This document shows positions 31,377 to 35,102 of a stretch of DNA of 35,102 bases, piece after piece; position 1 is the first letter of the stretch; each line of letters begins with the position of its first letter. The notes beneath the pieces are model-generated. The model searched no databases and was not told where the DNA came from. It worked only from the letters and a program-made list of their open reading frames with translations. Position numbers and translations under genes: made by a program. This stretch comes from Candidatus Endomicrobium labiotermitis (GTDB lineage Bacteria; Elusimicrobiota; Endomicrobiia; Endomicrobiales; Endomicrobiaceae). The stretch spans positions 1 through 35,102 of the forward strand of contig WRFE01000010.1 in NCBI GenBank assembly GCA_009778965.1, written 5' to 3'.

Positions 31377-32642
31377 TTATTCGTCTCTCATAGCGCAGAA
31401 TTCTCCGCACATAGTGCAAACATCTTCATGCTGTGGGGGAAGTTTAGCTCTTTCGCTGGCAAGTTTTTCGGGGTCTATGCAGAATTCTTTTTGTTTTTCC
31501 CAGTTGCGCGCTTTACGCCATTTTGACATTTCATCATCCTGCTCTTTCGCGCCTTTCACGCCTTTTACAATATCAGCTGCGTGTCCGGCTATTCTTGAGG
31601 CAATAACGCCTTCGCGGACGTCCGCTACGTCAGGAAGCCTTATATGTTCCGCCGGAGTTACATAGCAGATAAAATCAACGCCGTAAGAAGCAGCCAAAGC
31701 TCCGCCTATTGCCGAAGTTATGTGGTCGTATCCGGGAGCAATGTCTGTTACCAAAGGTCCTAAAAAGTATAAGGGCGCGTCGTGACCCAATCTTTTTGCA
31801 AGCCTGACGTTTGCTTCAATTTGATTTAACGGAACATGTCCGGGACCTTCAATCATTGTTTGCACGCCCGCTTTTCTTGCTCTTAAAACAAGTTCGCCAA
31901 GTACCGCAAGTTCGCCAAGCTGTACCGCATCCGAAGCGTCAAAAGCCGCGCCCGGGCGAAAACCGTCGCCAAGCGATAAAGTCACGTCATATTTTGCTGC
32001 TATTTTCAAAAGTCTGTCATATTGTTCGTATAAAGGATTTTCCTTGCCTGTGGCATTTATGCATTTAACTAAAAAAGATCCGCCGCGGCTTACAACTCCG
32101 GCAAGCCGTCCCTGGCGGTTTAATATATCGACGGTGGCTTTATTTATTCCGCAATGAACCGTTATAAAATCAACGCCTTGTTCGGCTTGTTCTTCAATAA
32201 CGTCGAACAGCGCTTCACTGTCTATTTGAGAGATTTTTTTGCCTGCCGCTACTGTTCTGCATGCCGCTTCATATATAGGCACGGTACCGACTTGAACCGG
32301 ACAATGCGCAAGTATTTCTTTTCTTATTTGCGTAAGGTTTCCGCCTGTTGATAAATCCATAACCGCGTCAGCACCGGCTTTTACGGCCGCGTCAAGTTTA
32401 GTTAATTCTTCTTTTAAATCTATATGGTCAGGGGAAGTGCCGATATTCGCATTGACCTTGGTTTTTAAGCCTTTTCCTACGGCAACGATCTTTGACAGGT
32501 TTCTGTTTATATTTTTGGGAATTACTATAGTTCCGGCGGCAACGCCTTCCCTTATAAATTCTTCGGTTAAATTTTCAGATTTTGCCGCGGCTGTTATTAA
32601 TTCGTTTGATTTTTTTTCGATTGCATCCGTCATTAATGTCAT
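31377..32642 (-). CDS. thiC: Phosphomethylpyrimidine synthase ThiC (or ThiC paralogue)
   Basis: The 421-residue protein belongs to the radical-SAM ThiC family, which turns aminoimidazole ribotide into the thiamine pyrimidine. It has NANIGTSPDH, ADAVMDLSTGG, CPVQVGTVPIYEA, TVHCGI, SRGGSFL, SLGDGFRPGA, MIEGPGHVPLNQI, LGPLVTDIAPGYDHITSAIGG and YVTPAEHIRLPD. The C-terminal cluster-binding motif is CTMCGEFC, that is C409-x2-C412-x3-C416, one residue tighter than the textbook C-x2-C-x4-C. GAGGA is suitably placed before ATG at 32642. No THI-box riboswitch fits the short leader, and no other thiamine gene is near. A BzaF-type (benzimidazole, B12 lower ligand) paralogue is an alternative. The family is certain, the product fairly so. 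Confidence 0.9.
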   Translation of the reverse strand: MTLMTDAIEKKSNELITAAAKSENLTEEFIREGVAAGTIVIPKNINRNLSKIVAVGKGLKTKVNANIGTSPDHIDLKEELTKLDAAVKAGADAVMDLSTGGNLTQIRKEILAHCPVQVGTVPIYEAACRTVAAGKKISQIDSEALFDVIEEQAEQGVDFITVHCGINKATVDILNRQGRLAGVVSRGGSFLVKCINATGKENPLYEQYDRLLKIAAKYDVTLSLGDGFRPGAAFDASDAVQLGELAVLGELVLRARKAGVQTMIEGPGHVPLNQIEANVRLAKRLGHDAPLYFLGPLVTDIAPGYDHITSAIGGALAASYGVDFICYVTPAEHIRLPDVADVREGVIASRIAGHAADIVKGVKGAKEQDDEMSKWRKARNWEKQKEFCIDPEKLASERAKLPPQHEDVCTMCGEFCAMRDE

Positions 32643-32700
32643 AACTTTTCCTCTTTTGCTTTAGTTATTAATAATTTTGTTATAATAGCATTTTTAAACA

Positions 32701-32732
32701 TCAATTACGAATTACGAATGTCGAATTACGGA
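32701..32732. repeat. Heptad repeat (AATTACG type)
   Basis: TCAATTACGAATTACGAATG then TCGAATTACGG repeats the 7-base AATTACG unit seen after tsaD and before tolQ. It lies in the divergent thiC/CoA-disulfide reductase region, between their promoters. Confidence 0.7.
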
Positions 32733-32761
32733 TAAAAAACAAACCCGCAGAACTGTTATTA

Positions 32762-32790
32762 TTGACAAACCGCTTTAGCAGTTGTATATT
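32762..32790 (+). promoter_or_regulatory. Sigma-70-type promoter of the CoA-disulfide reductase fusion gene
   Basis: TTGACA (32762-32767) and TATATT (32785-32790) are 17 bases apart. The start near 32797 leaves a short leader with GGGGAGGA (32809-32816) five bases before the ATG. A separate extended -10 (TGTTATAAT, 32678-32686) further upstream could be a second promoter. Confidence 0.85.
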
Positions 32791-32821
32791 GATTTTAACG
32801 CTGTACTTGGGGAGGATTTTA

Positions 32822-35102
32822 ATGAAAAAAATTCTGATTGTTGGCGGGGTTGCAGGCGGAGCGTCGGCAGCGGCAAGGCTTAGGCGGCTTGATGAAACTG
32901 CACAAATAATTATGTTTGAACGCGGAGAGTATATATCTTTCGCGAATTGCGCTCTTCCTTATTATATCGGCGGAGTAATAAAAAATAAGTCGGTTTTGAC
33001 TCTGCAGACTCCGGAAAGCTTTAAAGCTCGTTTTAATGTTGATGTACGTATTCAAAATGAAGTTACCTCAATAGACAGGCAAAAAAAATCTGTGACGGTT
33101 ACCAATCTTAAAACCGGCGAGAAATATTTAGAAAGTTATGATGATTTAATTCTTTCCCCGGGAGCCGAGCCGGTTAAGCCAAACATACCCGGAATCAATT
33201 CTTCAAAGGTTTTTACTCTTCGCAATATATCTGATACTTACAAAATTAAAGATTTTATTGATAACAGCCATCCTAAAACCGCGGTTGTTGTCGGAGGCGG
33301 TTTTATCGGCGTTGAAGTTGCGGAAAATTTAGTAAATGCCGGGCTTTCTGTAACTCTTGCTGAAATGTCGGATCAGGTTTTGGCAGTATTAGATTATGAT
33401 ATGGCATGTGAAATACATACTCATATTAAACAAAAAGGCGTGAATCTGCTTTTGGGAACCGCCGTACAAAAAATTGAGGAAGACGAAAATGGCTTGAATG
33501 TTGTTTTAAGCAGCGGAAATGTCCGCGCTGATATACTGATCATGTCGGTCGGCGTTCGTCCTGAAAGCGCACTTGCAAAAAATGCCGGTATTAGCGTCAG
33601 CGACCGCGGAGCTATTATAGTTGACGAATATATGAAAACCTCGGATAAAAACATATATGCCGTTGGCGACGCGGTGGAAGTTAAAAATTTTGTTACCGGT
33701 CAAAAGGGGATGTTTCATCTTGCCGGACCCGCGAATAAACAAGGTCGTATAGCGGCTGATAATATATGCGGCGTTTTGTCTAAATATGAGGGGACCCAGG
33801 GGTCGGCAATTATTCAGGTGTTTGATATGACTGCTGCCGTAACAGGAATAGATGAAAAAAAGGCAAAAAAACTGGGTATTGCTTATGACAAGACTTTTAC
33901 ATATTCGGCGAATCACGCGAGTTATTACCCCGGAGCTGTTAATATGTGTATAAAGACTTTATTTGAAAAAGTCAGCGGGAAAATACTCGGCGCGCAGATA
34001 ACCGGTTTTGAAGGCGTTGATAAACGGTGCGATGTAATTGCCGTTGCCATACGCGCCGGAATGACCGCTTTTGATTTGACGAAACTAGAATTGTGTTACG
34101 CGCCTCCGTATTCATCTGCAAAAGATCCTGTAAATATGGCAGGATTCGCGATTGAAAACGTACTTACCGGGAAATTAAAAAGTTTTCACTGGCATGATGT
34201 CAGCGCTTTGCCGCGCGACGGAAGCGTTATTTTGCTTGACGCGCGTATGCCTATTGAATATGAAAACGGACATATAGACGGTTTTATTAACATTCCGATT
34301 GACGAGCTTAGAAACCGTATTCCGGAATTAGATAAAAATAAAAAAATATATTTAATGTGCCAGAGCGGGCTTCGCGGATATGTCGCGGCAAGAATGCTTT
34401 CACAAAGCGGTTTTGACGTTTCCAATCTGATCGGCGGTTACAGGCTTTACAGTTCTATCTTCGGCAAGAAAACTTCTCATCATGAAACAACGGTAAAACC
34501 TGTTGCTGTAAATTCCGCGCAAAATCTTGCTCAAAAGGATAATAACAATATGAAAGTAAATAAAATAGATGCAAGCGGTTTGCAATGTCCCGGTCCGATT
34601 CTTGCGCTTTCCGCGGCTGTTAAAGATGCGCAAAACGGTGATGTAATTGAAATTACCACAACCGACCCTGCTTTTGTCAGCGATGTTGAGGGTTACTGCC
34701 GCAGAACAGGCAATGTCTTTTTAGGTTCGGAGGGAAATAAGGGCGTTAATGTTACGAGAATCAAAAAATCCGCAGACGGAATACAAAACGCAACCGCGGC
34801 TTCGGCGGCAAACGGTAAAAATTTTATTGTTTTTTCGGGTGACTTGGACAAAGCCATAGCGTCTTTTATTATGGCAAACGCATCCGCGGCTTTAGGCAGA
34901 AACGTCAGCATGTTTTTCACGTTTTGGGGTCTTAACCTGCTCAGAAAATCCGGAAAAGTAAAAGTTAAAAAAGATTTTATTTCAAAAATGTTCGGTTTTA
35001 TGATGCCGAAAGGTTCGCAAAAGCTTGGGTTATCAAAAATGAATATGGGCGGCATGGGCGCCAAAATGATACGGTATGTTATGAAAAAGAAAAACGTAAA
35101 CA
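32822..35102 (+). CDS. CoA-disulfide reductase-rhodanese-TusA-DsrE fusion, 3' end outside window
   Basis: At least 760 residues are encoded with no stop before the window ends. Domain 1 (1 to about 445) is an FAD/NAD(P)H disulfide reductase of the CoA-disulfide reductase type: VGGVAGGASAAARLRR, the redox cysteine C43 in SFANCALPYYIGG, VVVGGGFIGVEVAENL for NAD(P)H and YAVGDA for FAD. Domain 2 (about 455-550) is a rhodanese with C513 in MCQSGLRG. Domain 3 (about 578-650) is TusA-like with C589 in GLQCPGPI. Domain 4 (from about 667) is DsrE/peroxiredoxin-like (FIVFSGDLDKAIASFIMANA, FFTFWGLNLLRK). All handle persulfide sulfur, so the protein likely reduces or relays sulfane sulfur using NAD(P)H in the cytoplasm. 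Multi-domain CoADR fusions are known in anaerobes. It has its own promoter and strong ribosome-binding site. Confidence 0.93.
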   Translation, partial: MKKILIVGGVAGGASAAARLRRLDETAQIIMFERGEYISFANCALPYYIGGVIKNKSVLTLQTPESFKARFNVDVRIQNEVTSIDRQKKSVTVTNLKTGEKYLESYDDLILSPGAEPVKPNIPGINSSKVFTLRNISDTYKIKDFIDNSHPKTAVVVGGGFIGVEVAENLVNAGLSVTLAEMSDQVLAVLDYDMACEIHTHIKQKGVNLLLGTAVQKIEEDENGLNVVLSSGNVRADILIMSVGVRPESALAKNAGISVSDRGAIIVDEYMKTSDKNIYAVGDAVEVKNFVTGQKGMFHLAGPANKQGRIAADNICGVLSKYEGTQGSAIIQVFDMTAAVTGIDEKKAKKLGIAYDKTFTYSANHASYYPGAVNMCIKTLFEKVSGKILGAQITGFEGVDKRCDVIAVAIRAGMTAFDLTKLELCYAPPYSSAKDPVNMAGFAIENVLTGKLKSFHWHDVSALPRDGSVILLDARMPIEYENGHIDGFINIPIDELRNRIPELDKNKKIYLMCQSGLRGYVAARMLSQSGFDVSNLIGGYRLYSSIFGKKTSHHETTVKPVAVNSAQNLAQKDNNNMKVNKIDASGLQCPGPILALSAAVKDAQNGDVIEITTTDPAFVSDVEGYCRRTGNVFLGSEGNKGVNVTRIKKSADGIQNATAASAANGKNFIVFSGDLDKAIASFIMANASAALGRNVSMFFTFWGLNLLRKSGKVKVKKDFISKMFGFMMPKGSQKLGLSKMNMGGMGAKMIRYVMKKKNVN

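Noticed and set aside
32643-32821. TPP riboswitch upstream of thiC
   Set aside because: No CTGAGA or following THI-box sequence is visible on the minus strand; the region is AT-rich promoter and heptad repeat.

Overview
The window looks like the chromosome of a Gram-negative, AT-rich, anaerobic-type bacterium, most likely a member of the Elusimicrobiota (Endomicrobium-like). I infer this from the combination of a long-form pyrophosphate-dependent phosphofructokinase, a PorV/UPF0164-type barrel fused to TPRs, a Tol-Pal cluster, a FadL-type porin and many short intergenic repeats. No search was run. All genes but five (rpsT, an OmpP1/FadL porin, thrB, a KAP NTPase gene and thiC) are on the + strand. 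I see no rRNA, tRNA or CRISPR, and no gene-free stretch exceeds 300 bases.

Region 1 (1-11812) is a dense, mostly overlapping run of + strand genes: the 3' end of an FG-GAP/PQQ-like membrane protein interrupted by an in-frame stop, a membrane PP2C phosphatase, a single-domain response regulator, a barrel-TPR outer-membrane protein, a GalT-family enzyme with glycogen synthase GlgA, an FtsX-like protein with an EnvC-like LytM protein (cell-wall hydrolase control), the S41 protease CtpA, a small membrane protein and TsaD. Region 2 (11931-17538) holds dusB, rpsT (opposite strand, with a near-consensus promoter and a strong terminator), PPi-dependent phosphofructokinase and uvrB; these genes are separated by three kinds of dispersed repeats. 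Region 3 (17711-24843) is a complete Tol-Pal system in the order pal, cpoB, tolA/tonB, tolB, tolQ, tolR, continuing by overlap into a membrane-embedded PHP phosphoesterase and a PMT-family glycosyltransferase. Region 4 (24970-28699) has an exported ankyrin-repeat protein converging on a FadL-type porin and homoserine kinase. Region 5 (28802-31207) is a lone, very AT-rich KAP-family P-loop NTPase that looks acquired. Region 6 (31377-35102) has thiC (or a ThiC paralogue) and, running off the end, a fusion of CoA-disulfide reductase, rhodanese, TusA and DsrE domains.

The most interesting items are the four-domain sulfur-relay fusion, the membrane PHP enzyme overlapping a lipid-linked-sugar glycosyltransferase behind Tol-Pal, the FtsX/EnvC pair that seems to lack its FtsE coupling segment, the isolated KAP NTPase, an apparently leaderless uvrB, the shortened cysteine motif in ThiC, and three intergenic repeat families, two of which extend into the 3' ends of genes.
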